A stretch of 64,000 nucleotides of DNA from Cellulosimicrobium arenosum (GTDB lineage: Bacteria; Actinomycetota; Actinomycetes; Actinomycetales; Cellulomonadaceae), in NCBI RefSeq assembly GCF_014837295.1, contig NZ_JACYHB010000002.1, forward strand, positions 124,001 through 188,000, in the 5' to 3' direction. The position numbers were made by a program, and so were the translations under genes. Positions 57,125-64,000 of the stretch are shown in pieces. The notes under the pieces are model-generated. The model was not told where the DNA came from, ran no database searches, and worked only from the letters and a program-made list of their open reading frames with translations. The first letter of the stretch is position 1; every line of letters begins with the position of its first letter.

Positions 57125-58423
57125 TCACCGCAGCGTCGACCCTTCGACAGTGGTCGGGGTAGCGGCGGGGGTCGGCGTCATGGCGCCCGGTTCCGAGGTG
57201 GAAACGGACTCCGGCAGGCTCCCCGACTCGATCGCGTCCACCGCGTCGCGCACCCGCAGCCGCCCCGACATGAGCTGCGGTAACAGCGCGTCCCGCATCG
57301 CCGTGAGCGCGCGGTTCTCCGTCAGCGCGGCACTTGCTCGGGCATGCAGCACTCGCGCAGTCTCGTTGAAGCGAGTCATCACTTCCGGCGCCGCAAGTCG
57401 CACCGGCAGCTTCTTGAAGTTGCCGCGCGAGAGCTCCATGAACGTGGCGCCATTCGCGTGATCGAGGAACTCGCCCACTCGGCTACGCATCTCGTGGAAG
57501 AGCCAGTACCGTAGCGATTCATCCAGCGGCTCGACCACGATGAATCCTTGGTTCACCGCCATCGGCGCCTCGGCGAGTGCGAACGCTCCGATTGTCGCTC
57601 GTGATGTCATGAAGATGGCGCCGGGGTCGTAGAGAGCCGAGGAGATCGACTGGAGGCCAGCTTCCGAAATCGTGCGCTTCGTCGATGAGATGTACGGACC
57701 GGGGAGTGCCGTGACGTCAGTCGGCGTGAGCCACAGCACGTCTCCGACCCAGTACTCCGATACGGCAGACTTTGGCGTCCCACCGCCGCCGACGCGTGCA
57801 ACGTCTGCGAACGTCTGCGCCGAGAATTCGAGTCCGTGGACCGCGCGCATGAAGATCGAAGAAGCGAGGTCGTCGGCGGTGGTGGCGAGGCGGGTGTTGG
57901 CCGCGATCTTTTCGTCGAGCGCACCGAGCACGTCCGCAATCGCCTCTTGCCCAGTTCGCGACGGAAGTCTGAAAGGGAACCGTAAGAAGTCGTCTCGGCT
58001 GAGGTCGAGGTTTGTGGTCCCGGTCCCCAACGCCTTGCAATGTGCACGGTAGGCAGGCGAACGCAGGAGCCAGTAGAGGTATCGCTGGTCGACCAGCGCG
58101 TCGTCGACGTCGAGACGGATCGTGTCTTGTGTGAGTCGCGCGCTACCGAGTTCAACTGGGACCATCGCCACTGCGCCCAGCAGATCGGCCGCGTGAGTCA
58201 CGTCCTTGAGCGACACGTACAGGTCGCCCGGTCCCAGGAGGATGTTCGCTGCGGTTGGTCCACCATAGGTGCGGAGGTTTTCACCGCGGAACCCGCCGTT
58301 TCGCCCGATCGTCCCGAGCCCGAGAAGCCAGGGGCCCGGCTCATCGAGGAACGCACTCTTGTAGGACTGACCGCGCTGAAGCGATACGAGCTCACGCAAG
58401 GTTGCCGTTCGCCACTCAGCCAT
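57125..58423 (-). CDS. hsdS: Type I restriction-modification specificity subunit
   Basis: Sets the DNA target of the R-M complex. The 432 residues hold two target-recognition domains (about 1-155 and 205-360), each followed by a conserved helical spacer. The first spacer begins TGQEAIADVLGALDEKIAANTRLA and the second RFNETARVLHARASAALTENRA. Motif-like ends (DLSRDDFLRFPFRLP and ELSRGNFKKLPVRLAAP) show the internal duplication. A Pro/Thr-rich tail of about 40 residues is extra. The start ATG 58423 overlaps hsdM by 8 bp. GC is visibly lower than in hsdM, as often for exchanged specificity genes. Confidence 0.94.
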   Translation of the reverse strand: MAEWRTATLRELVSLQRGQSYKSAFLDEPGPWLLGLGTIGRNGGFRGENLRTYGGPTAANILLGPGDLYVSLKDVTHAADLLGAVAMVPVELGSARLTQDTIRLDVDDALVDQRYLYWLLRSPAYRAHCKALGTGTTNLDLSRDDFLRFPFRLPSRTGQEAIADVLGALDEKIAANTRLATTADDLASSIFMRAVHGLEFSAQTFADVARVGGGGTPKSAVSEYWVGDVLWLTPTDVTALPGPYISSTKRTISEAGLQSISSALYDPGAIFMTSRATIGAFALAEAPMAVNQGFIVVEPLDESLRYWLFHEMRSRVGEFLDHANGATFMELSRGNFKKLPVRLAAPEVMTRFNETARVLHARASAALTENRALTAMRDALLPQLMSGRLRVRDAVDAIESGSLPESVSTSEPGAMTPTPAATPTTVEGSTLR

Positions 58424-60047
58424 TGACGCGCCCCAGCTGCTCGCGGACGACCTGCTCGAGCCGGCTCGACTCGTCGAACTGCTCGAAGAGGTCCTTGGTC
58501 AACCCGGCGATCTTGTCCTCGATGGGCTCGCCGTCGTCCTCGACCTCGGCGGCGCCGACGTACCGGCCGGGCGTGAGCGCGTAACCAGCGTCTTTGATCT
58601 CGGCAAGAGTCGCGGAGTAGCAGAACCCGGCCTGGTCCTCGTACGTCAGCCCGGCGTCGCGGGCGGACTCGGTGCGGCGCCAGGCGTGATAGGTCCCGGC
58701 GATCTGCGCGATGTCTTCGTCTGACAGCGCGCGCTCGGCGCGGTCGACCATGTGGCCGAGGTTGCGCGCGTCGATGAACAGCACCTCACCGGTGCGGGGA
58801 ATCGAACCCCGGTTCCCTGACGTCTTGTCCTTGGCAAAGAACCACACGCACACGGGAATCCCGGTGGAGCGGAAGAGCTGGGTCGGCAGGGCGACCATGC
58901 AGGACACGAGATCAGCCTCGACGAGCTGGGCGCGGATGTCGCCCTCTCCCCCGGAGTTCGACGACATGGACCCGTTGGCCATGACGACGCCTGCGGAACC
59001 GCCGGGCGCGAGCTTGGACAGGATGTGCTGGATCCAGCCGTAGTTCGCGTTCCCGGCGGGCGGGACGCCGAACTTCCAGCGGGAATCGTCGGTGCTGCGC
59101 GCCCAGTCCTTGATGTTGAAGGGCGGGTTGGACATGACGTAGTCCATCTGGACATCTGCGTGCAGGTCTCGCGCGAACGTGTCGTTCCAGCGAGCGCCGA
59201 GGTTGCCGGACAGGCCGTGGATCGCGAGGTTCATCTTCGCGAGCTTCCAGGTCCGCTCGTTGAGCTCTTGGCCGTAGACGGAGATGGCGAACGGGTCGGC
59301 GCCGTGCCGTTCGAGGAACTTCTCGGTCTGGACGAACATGCCGCCGGAGCCGCACGCCGGGTCGTACACGCGGCCGGAGTAAGGCTCGAGCACCTCGACG
59401 AGCACGCGCACGACGCTGGGCGGCGTGAAGAACTCGCCGCCGCGCTTGCCCTCGGCGCGCGCGAACTTCTCGAGGAAGTACTCGTACACCTCGCCGAGCA
59501 GGTCGCGGGCCTTGGACACGCCCTCGCCGGTGAAGCGCGCGGAGCTGAACAGGTCGACGAGCTCGCCGAGCCGGCGCTGATCCACACTGTTCGAGTTGAA
59601 GATCGTCGGCAGCGTCGCCGCGAGCGACGGGTTGGAGCCCATGATGTGCGCCATCGCGTCGTCGACGAGCTCGCCGATCGACGCGCCCGGCTCGTCGGGC
59701 GTCGCGGCCCGACCTTTGGCGTGCTGCGCGAGGTAGCCCCACCGCGAGCGCGGCGGCACCCAGAACACCCCGGCGCGCCGGTACTCGTCCAGGTCCTCGA
59801 GCAGGGGCGCGGCGTCGTCCTCGTTCAGCCCGTCCGCGACGCACTCGGCGAGGATCGCGGAGCGTCGCTCGGCGAACGCGTCCGACACGTACTTGAGGAA
59901 CACCAGCCCGAGGATCACGTCCTTGTACTGGCTCGCGTCCATAGAGCCGCGGAGCTTGTCCGCGGCCTTCCACAGCGTGTCCTTGAGCTCCTTCATGGTG
60001 GTCGCCGTGCTCGGCGTCGCCACGACCTGCTTCGTCCTCGGTGGCAC
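58416..60047 (-). CDS. hsdM: Type I restriction-modification N6-adenine methyltransferase subunit
   Basis: Methylates adenine in the target and, with HsdS and HsdR, forms the restriction complex. SAM motif I is YDPACGSGGMFVQTEKF, catalytic motif IV is VMSNPPFN, and the N-terminal helical HsdM_N domain begins MKELKDTLWKAADKLRGSMD. GTG 60047 is chosen over ATG 59996 because a GAGGAAGAGAG site precedes it; this adds 17 residues, giving 543. Its end overlaps hsdS. The degenerate methyltransferase-like gene ends 41 bp upstream. Confidence 0.95.
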   Translation of the reverse strand: MPPRTKQVVATPSTATTMKELKDTLWKAADKLRGSMDASQYKDVILGLVFLKYVSDAFAERRSAILAECVADGLNEDDAAPLLEDLDEYRRAGVFWVPPRSRWGYLAQHAKGRAATPDEPGASIGELVDDAMAHIMGSNPSLAATLPTIFNSNSVDQRRLGELVDLFSSARFTGEGVSKARDLLGEVYEYFLEKFARAEGKRGGEFFTPPSVVRVLVEVLEPYSGRVYDPACGSGGMFVQTEKFLERHGADPFAISVYGQELNERTWKLAKMNLAIHGLSGNLGARWNDTFARDLHADVQMDYVMSNPPFNIKDWARSTDDSRWKFGVPPAGNANYGWIQHILSKLAPGGSAGVVMANGSMSSNSGGEGDIRAQLVEADLVSCMVALPTQLFRSTGIPVCVWFFAKDKTSGNRGSIPRTGEVLFIDARNLGHMVDRAERALSDEDIAQIAGTYHAWRRTESARDAGLTYEDQAGFCYSATLAEIKDAGYALTPGRYVGAAEVEDDGEPIEDKIAGLTKDLFEQFDESSRLEQVVREQLGRVNG

Positions 60048-60088
60048 TGGTGCTCTCTTCCTCGGTTCGATCCCGTGAACAGCCCCGC

Positions 60089-62161
60089 TCACGAGCCGGG
60101 CCCATCCTTGCGCATGCGTACGACACCCGTCGTCACGCCGTCGGCCAGCGTCGTCGCGAGCTCCGCCAGGTGCGCCAGCTCGCGCCGCGCGCGGACCTCC
60201 CCGGTGCGGACGCGCGCGAGGGCCGCGGCGACGTCGTCGGCCTGGTCGGCGGGCACGACCCTCACCTCCCACGACGGCCACCGGGTCCCCCGGGCCTGCG
60301 CGGCGACGTCGGGCGCCAGCACCTCGGCCACGACCCGCCCGTCCTGCCCGACGGCGCCCGGCGCGTCCTCCGGCTCGCGCGACCCGAGCCGCAGCACCCG
60401 GGCGGGCCACGCGACCACGGAGAAGCCCTCCTCGTCCACGAGGGCGGCGGGCCGCGGCGTCGTGGTGTAGACGACGTCGCCCGGCTCGGTGAGGCGGCCC
60501 GCGGGGTAGCGGGCGGCGAAGGTCATCCGGTCGACGACGCGCTCCCCGGGCTCGGTCTCGCCGCACAGCTCCGGCACGCCGAGCACCCGGACCTCGCCCG
60601 TGGGCACGTCGCCCGAGCCGCGCACGTCAGCGACGTCGAGCCGGTTGCCGGGCACGCGCCGCACGATCCCGCGCTCGACGAGCGCCCCGAGCGGCACGCG
60701 GCGTACCGGCGCGGCCGGCCCGCGTTCGACCCGCACGTCGAGCGGCGGTCGGGGTGCGGCGTCGAGCAGGGCCACGAGCTCGCCGGCCCGTACCGCCGCG
60801 GCAACCGCGTCGTCCCGCGCGCCGCTCGCGATCGGACGGGCCGCAGCCACGAGACTGCCGCCGCTCGCGAGGACGTGCCGCGCAGGGACGAACCGCGCGA
60901 ACCGGAACGCGTGGCGTGCGACGTCGTCCGCGGTGCCGAGCGCCGCCAGCACATCGGTGCACAGGTCGTCGACGACCGCGCGCGGGAACCGCCCGCCCAC
61001 AGGTACGACGCCGGAGAGGTCCGCGACCATCGTCCAGCGGTCCGCGATCGGCACCTCCGGGTGCGCGTCGCCCAGGACCCACAGCGCGACGCGCTCGCGG
61101 GGCCGCTCCACGACGAGTCCCGCTGGCAGCAGGACCGCGGCGCGCAGCCGGTCGGTACGCAGGAGCGCGGAGCGGGCGGACTCGGCCTCCCGCGAGGAGG
61201 TCGCGGCGACCAGGGCGGAGGCCGGGCCGACCACGAGCGCCCGCTGCCCGGGCGCGAGGTCGAGCACGACGTCGTCGACCATCGCGAGGACGGCCGCGTC
61301 GTCGAGCGGCCCGGCCCCGACGGGCGGCACCTGGGTGACCACGAGCGCGGGCTCACCCTCCGCGCGCGGGGCACGGACGGACCAGCCGTGCGCGCCGAGA
61401 CGGCGGCGCACGAGCCGGTGCTCGTTCCCGACGGGAACGAGCGCGGTCGGGGTGTCCAGGAGGTCGTCGCGCCCGAGCACGGCCGCGAGCAGGTCCCCGC
61501 AGCCCGGGTACGGGTCGGCCAGAGGCGCGTGGTCCGACGTACCGGCCTGGCTCGCCGCACCCAGCAGCAGGGCGCCGACGACGTCCGCGACCAGCGCCAC
61601 GGCGGACGCCGCGAGCGCCGACCGCGTGAGCCTCGAGCGCCCGGTGCGGAACCGGTCGGCGAGCAGCGCCTCGACGGCCGCACCCGGGTGGTAGGCCGAG
61701 CCGGCGGCGAGGTCGGCGAGCGTGCAGAACATCTCCAGGTGCTCACCCAGGGCGTCGACCTCGGTGAACACCGCGTCGTCGTCCGGGTCGAGCTCGTCGG
61801 CGAGATCCAGGACGTCCTCCGGGGCTAGCGTTCCGAGCGGCTCGTCGACGTACGCCTTGAGGCGCAGAAGAGCGGTCAGGCCGCCGAGCGCGACGTCGTC
61901 GGGCGGGCCCATCGCGTCGTCGAGCGCTGCACGCAGCGCGACGTCGGCGCGGAACGCGGCGTTGTTGCCCAGCCCGGTCGCCTCGACCCAGTCGACGACG
62001 TCCGACGCGCGAAAGCGCGGCGACCCGCCGCGCTGCGACACCGGCGCGGGGAAAGGGCGAGGCCCGTCCGCGTGACGGCGCCGCCACACCGAGACGACGG
62101 GCCGGCGCACGTGGGCCAGTTCCGCGACGTCGGGCAGCGAGAGACGCAGGTCGTCGAGCAT
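60089..62161 (-). CDS. HTH - degenerate N6-methyltransferase-like - specificity-like fusion, 690 aa
   Basis: First gene of the hsdM-side operon. Residues 8-60 are a DNA-binding head (LPDVAELAHVRRPVVSVWRRR, then SPRFRASDVVDWVEATG) as in a known actinobacterial N-6 methylase group. A central region follows HsdM order: a motif I relic DPYPGCGDLLAAVL (216-229), a motif IV relic VVTQVPPV (275-281) where active enzymes have NPP(F/Y/W), and an HsdM-like RAAVLLPAGLV segment. The C-terminal 190 residues resemble an HsdS half (VRVLGVPEL, LTEPGDVVYTTTPRPAALV). It is probably catalytically dead. It reads from ATG 62161, leaderless. Confidence 0.75.
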   Translation of the reverse strand: MLDDLRLSLPDVAELAHVRRPVVSVWRRRHADGPRPFPAPVSQRGGSPRFRASDVVDWVEATGLGNNAAFRADVALRAALDDAMGPPDDVALGGLTALLRLKAYVDEPLGTLAPEDVLDLADELDPDDDAVFTEVDALGEHLEMFCTLADLAAGSAYHPGAAVEALLADRFRTGRSRLTRSALAASAVALVADVVGALLLGAASQAGTSDHAPLADPYPGCGDLLAAVLGRDDLLDTPTALVPVGNEHRLVRRRLGAHGWSVRAPRAEGEPALVVTQVPPVGAGPLDDAAVLAMVDDVVLDLAPGQRALVVGPASALVAATSSREAESARSALLRTDRLRAAVLLPAGLVVERPRERVALWVLGDAHPEVPIADRWTMVADLSGVVPVGGRFPRAVVDDLCTDVLAALGTADDVARHAFRFARFVPARHVLASGGSLVAAARPIASGARDDAVAAAVRAGELVALLDAAPRPPLDVRVERGPAAPVRRVPLGALVERGIVRRVPGNRLDVADVRGSGDVPTGEVRVLGVPELCGETEPGERVVDRMTFAARYPAGRLTEPGDVVYTTTPRPAALVDEEGFSVVAWPARVLRLGSREPEDAPGAVGQDGRVVAEVLAPDVAAQARGTRWPSWEVRVVPADQADDVAAALARVRTGEVRARRELAHLAELATTLADGVTTGVVRMRKDGPGS

Positions 62162-62166
62162 GCGCC

Positions 62167-62183
62167 GAGACTAGTTGGTAGTC
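62167..62183 (-). promoter_or_regulatory. Promoter element of the 690-aa gene, shared with hsdR
   Basis: GAGACTAGTTGGTAGTC (plus-strand reading) matches 15 of 17 bases of 51170-51186. Minus-strand TAGTCT (62168-62173) is followed by six bases and the ATG, a leaderless layout. Confidence 0.65.
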
Positions 62184-62203
62184 GTCCCGTGCACCTATGA
62201 GTT

Positions 62204-62223
62204 GCGATAACCCCTCTTATCGC
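62204..62223. promoter_or_regulatory. Inverted repeat GCGATAA-N6-TTATCGC
   Basis: A perfect 7-bp dyad with a six-base spacer in the AT-rich centre of the divergent region between the 690-aa gene and the zinc-ribbon gene. It has the form of a repressor operator, sited just upstream of the shared promoter element. Confidence 0.55.
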
Positions 62224-62269
62224 TTCGCTCATTCGGGCTCCTCCTCTCGCGCTGACACGCTCGTCCTGC

Positions 62270-62288
62270 AGCGGCCACGAGGGCCGCT
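62270..62288 (+). promoter_or_regulatory. Hairpin before the zinc-ribbon gene's ribosome site
   Basis: AGCGGCC-ACGAG-GGCCGCT ends two bases before the GGAAGGAG ribosome site. It could affect initiation. Confidence 0.4.
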
Positions 62289-62303
62289 CGGGAAGGAGAT
62301 CCG

Positions 62304-62459
62304 ATGAGCCACGTCCGGTGCCGCTGCGGGTACGTGTACCCGGTCCTGGACGGCCGGGGACTGTGCCCCGCGTGCGTCTCGCTGACGCCGCCGACCCCGC
62401 GAGCCGAGACGGCGGGCGAGGCCGAAGCCCGCCCCGACTCCGAACCCACCACTCCCTGA
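62304..62459 (+). CDS. Small zinc-ribbon peptide, 51 aa
   Basis: A 51-residue protein with two cysteine pairs, CRCGYVYPVLDGRGLCPAC, forming a one-knuckle zinc ribbon, followed by an acidic Pro/Glu tail. ATG 62304 has an excellent GGAAGGAG site. It starts a co-directional cluster with DUF3892 and lipoprotein genes. Similar mini-ribbons occur beside phage and stress genes; function unknown. Confidence 0.75.
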   Translation: MSHVRCRCGYVYPVLDGRGLCPACVSLTPPTPRAETAGEAEARPDSEPTTP

Positions 62460-62471
62460 GAGGACATCACG

Positions 62472-62753
62472 ATGCCGTTCATCCGTCAGGTCCGCGTCGC
62501 TGAACCAGGCACGCACGCCGAGCACGTGGTCGAGGTCCGCTACTCGACCCTCACCACCGGACGGTTGCGGTCCGCGAGCCGCGAGCAGGTGTACGACGCC
62601 GTCCGTGCCGGCACCCGCTTCCGCACCGTCGACGAGGTCACGCACAACCAGGCCGACGTCGTCGCCCGCGTCTCGACCCGCGGCACCCGCTACGTCGCGA
62701 CCGTCGCCAACGGCCGTGAGACCGACAACATCCTGCACCTCCCGCGCTACTGA
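62472..62753 (+). CDS. DUF3892 protein, 93 aa
   Basis: Small cytosolic protein with the DUF3892 pattern: an N-terminal HVVEVRYS-type strand, VYDAVRAGTRFRTV, then YVATVANGRETDNILHLP at the end (the DN-LLxLP signature). GAGAGGA precedes ATG 62472. The domain is widespread in plasmid, phage and chromosome islands and has no established function. Confidence 0.8.
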   Translation: MPFIRQVRVAEPGTHAEHVVEVRYSTLTTGRLRSASREQVYDAVRAGTRFRTVDEVTHNQADVVARVSTRGTRYVATVANGRETDNILHLPRY

Positions 62754-62776
62754 CCTCCCCTCCGAAAGGAACAGTC

Positions 62777-63535
62777 ATGCGTCCTCGCACCTCCCCCCTC
62801 GCCGTCCGCCCGACGGCCCGCACCCTCTTGCTCGTCGTCTCCCTGGCCTCCTCGCTCACCGCGTGCAGCATGGTCGGCCAGGACCCGGTCGGCGGCACCG
62901 ACACGTCCGGCCCGTCCGCGTCGGCGGAGCCCTCCACCGAGCAGAGCCCGGAGCCCAGCCCCGAACCGAGCCTCATCGGCACCTACGACGAGGGCTACGA
63001 GCTCGGCTACACCCACGGGTCCGGGACGGGAGCGAAGGCGACCCCCGCGTTCCTCACCGAACGGACGGCCGAGTTCCGGCGCGGGTACGACGCCGGATAC
63101 ACCACGGGCAAGGACGAGGCCGACAGCGCCGCGACGAATCCCGTCACGTCGTTCGGCTCGACCATGGAATGGGAGGACGGCCTCGAGCTGACCGTCACGA
63201 ACGACGGACCGTTCACCCCGAGCGAGTGGGCGGCCGTCGGCGACTACCCCACCTACCTCAGCTTCACGTTCACCGTCACGAACGGGACCAGCACCACCTG
63301 GACGTCGTCGGGCAGCACGCAGATCTCGAGCGGCGGCGTCGCCGGCGACGAGGTCTACGACTCGGACCAGGACTACGGAGGCTCCCCCGACGGACCCGTC
63401 CTGCCCGGCCAGTCCATCAGCTGGCAGCAGGGCTTCGGCGTGAACGACCCCGACGACCTCACCATGAGCGCGTCGGTCGACTGGGACCACGTCGAGGTCA
63501 TCTACACCACGGTCGAGGACGCCTGGACCTTCTGA
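62777..63535 (+). CDS. Predicted lipoprotein with C-terminal beta domain, 252 aa
   Basis: Signal peptide with lipobox LTAC (Cys30), then a Ser/Pro/Glu linker (SPEPSPEPS). A short helical segment follows with repeated GYELGYTHG and GYDAGYTTG units. The C-terminal domain (about residues 125-252) is beta rich and resembles the immunoglobulin-like fold of DUF4352-type surface proteins. A purine-rich GAAAGGAAC precedes ATG 62777. Surface role unknown. Confidence 0.75.
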   Translation: MRPRTSPLAVRPTARTLLLVVSLASSLTACSMVGQDPVGGTDTSGPSASAEPSTEQSPEPSPEPSLIGTYDEGYELGYTHGSGTGAKATPAFLTERTAEFRRGYDAGYTTGKDEADSAATNPVTSFGSTMEWEDGLELTVTNDGPFTPSEWAAVGDYPTYLSFTFTVTNGTSTTWTSSGSTQISSGGVAGDEVYDSDQDYGGSPDGPVLPGQSISWQQGFGVNDPDDLTMSASVDWDHVEVIYTTVEDAWTF

Positions 63536-63562
63536 ACGGCGCACCGAGACGGGAAGGGGTCC

Positions 63563-64000
63563 ATGCCGAAGTTCACCCCGGATCGCTCTGGTTCGGCGGA
63601 CCCGTGGCGTGGAAGGATCCGGCTGCGCACGGCAGAGAACTCGGCTGAGCGACACCGTCTGTCCCTGCGCGCCGCACCGGAGCTGTCGATGAGCGATCTG
63701 TTTCCCCCTCCGTCACCCCCGTCGTCTCCGCGGTCGCCCGGCTCGCTCCTCGCCGGCCCACCGGCTCCACCGATCCCGTCCACGGGCTTCGCCCCGCCTC
63801 ACCAGGTCCGGCCGGACCCGTTCGCCGCACCTGGTGACGTCCCGGCACGCGGGTCGCGGCGGCGGCGCGTGGTGATCGGTGTCGTCGTGGGAGCCGTGGT
63901 CGGCGCGGTCGTCGTGGGCCTGGGACTCGGCCTGAAGTACGCGGTGGACAACGCCGACACGCTGCTCGCCTCCCCGGACGACCTGCCGGACGACGGCTCG
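63563..64000 (+). CDS. Membrane-anchored protein, N-terminal part (cut by window edge)
   Basis: The frame runs to the window end without a stop. A Pro/Ser-rich cytosolic stretch (MSDLFPPPSPPSSP) and Arg cluster SRRRR are followed by one membrane helix (VVIGVVVGAVVGAVVVGLG) and the start of an extracytoplasmic part. Start ATG 63563 has a GAAGGGG site. ATG 63689 in frame is an alternative with a weak CGGAG. It lies 27 bp after the lipoprotein gene, likely the same operon. Confidence 0.6.
   Translation, partial: MPKFTPDRSGSADPWRGRIRLRTAENSAERHRLSLRAAPELSMSDLFPPPSPPSSPRSPGSLLAGPPAPPIPSTGFAPPHQVRPDPFAAPGDVPARGSRRRRVVIGVVVGAVVGAVVVGLGLGLKYAVDNADTLLASPDDLPDDGS

Overview
The window is a very GC-rich (about 72%), gene-dense piece of an actinobacterial chromosome. 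A RamB-type regulator divergent from isocitrate lyase and malate synthase, an LpqY/SugABC-type sugar importer, DUF222/HNH and Lsr2-type domains, GTG/TTG starts, leaderless-looking promoters and strong GC3 bias all fit the order Micrococcales. My best guess is the Cellulomonadaceae/Promicromonosporaceae group (for example Cellulosimicrobium or Isoptericola). No rRNA, tRNA, CRISPR array, insertion sequence or replication origin was seen.

Layout. 1-976: 5' part of typA. 1.1-2.9 kb: BCCT osmolyte carrier. 2.9-10.7 kb: four overlapping genes for FtsX-type ABC machinery (two ATPases, two very large permeases). 10.7-17.2 kb: oligopeptide ABC importer (fused double ATPase, two permeases, lipoprotein receptor), with a perfect 18-bp stem after the receptor gene. 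17.4-19.2 kb: ychF, a 28-codon ORF and a Nudix hydrolase. 19.2-21.6 kb: ABC exporter pair. 21.7-26.4 kb: rmuC, ispH, xseA, xseB. 26.4-31.8 kb: PfkB sugar kinase facing an lpqY-sugA-sugB-sugC-like operon. 31.9-37.9 kb: carbonic anhydrase, fumC, PIN-PhoH protein, amidase, DUF1697. 38.0-41.5 kb: nhaA, DUF3060 lipoprotein, ramB. 41.6-44.9 kb: glyoxylate shunt (aceA, aceB), with an array of palindromes between the two genes. 44.9-47.8 kb: phosphotransferase and SulP anion carrier.

47.8-62.2 kb is a defence-like island. A complete type I restriction-modification system is split in two: hsdR (preceded by a Fic gene) lies 6 kb from hsdS and hsdM. Between the halves are a DUF222-HNH nuclease, an exonuclease/TerB/BRCT/Lsr2-tail fusion, a SHOCT protein and a decayed stretch. 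Upstream of hsdM is a 690-aa protein with an N-terminal helix-turn-helix, a methyltransferase-like core whose NPPY motif is lost, and a C-terminal part resembling a specificity domain. A near-identical 17-bp promoter element precedes both hsdR and this 690-aa gene, which suggests that the two halves are co-expressed. hsdS and the SHOCT gene have visibly lower GC than their surroundings.

62.3-64.0 kb: a small cluster of a zinc-ribbon peptide, a DUF3892 protein, a lipoprotein and a membrane-anchored protein cut by the window edge.

The most unusual items are the exonuclease/Lsr2 fusion inside the split restriction locus, the shared promoter element, the catalytically dead methyltransferase-like fusion, and the 21-bp-phased palindromes between aceA and aceB.
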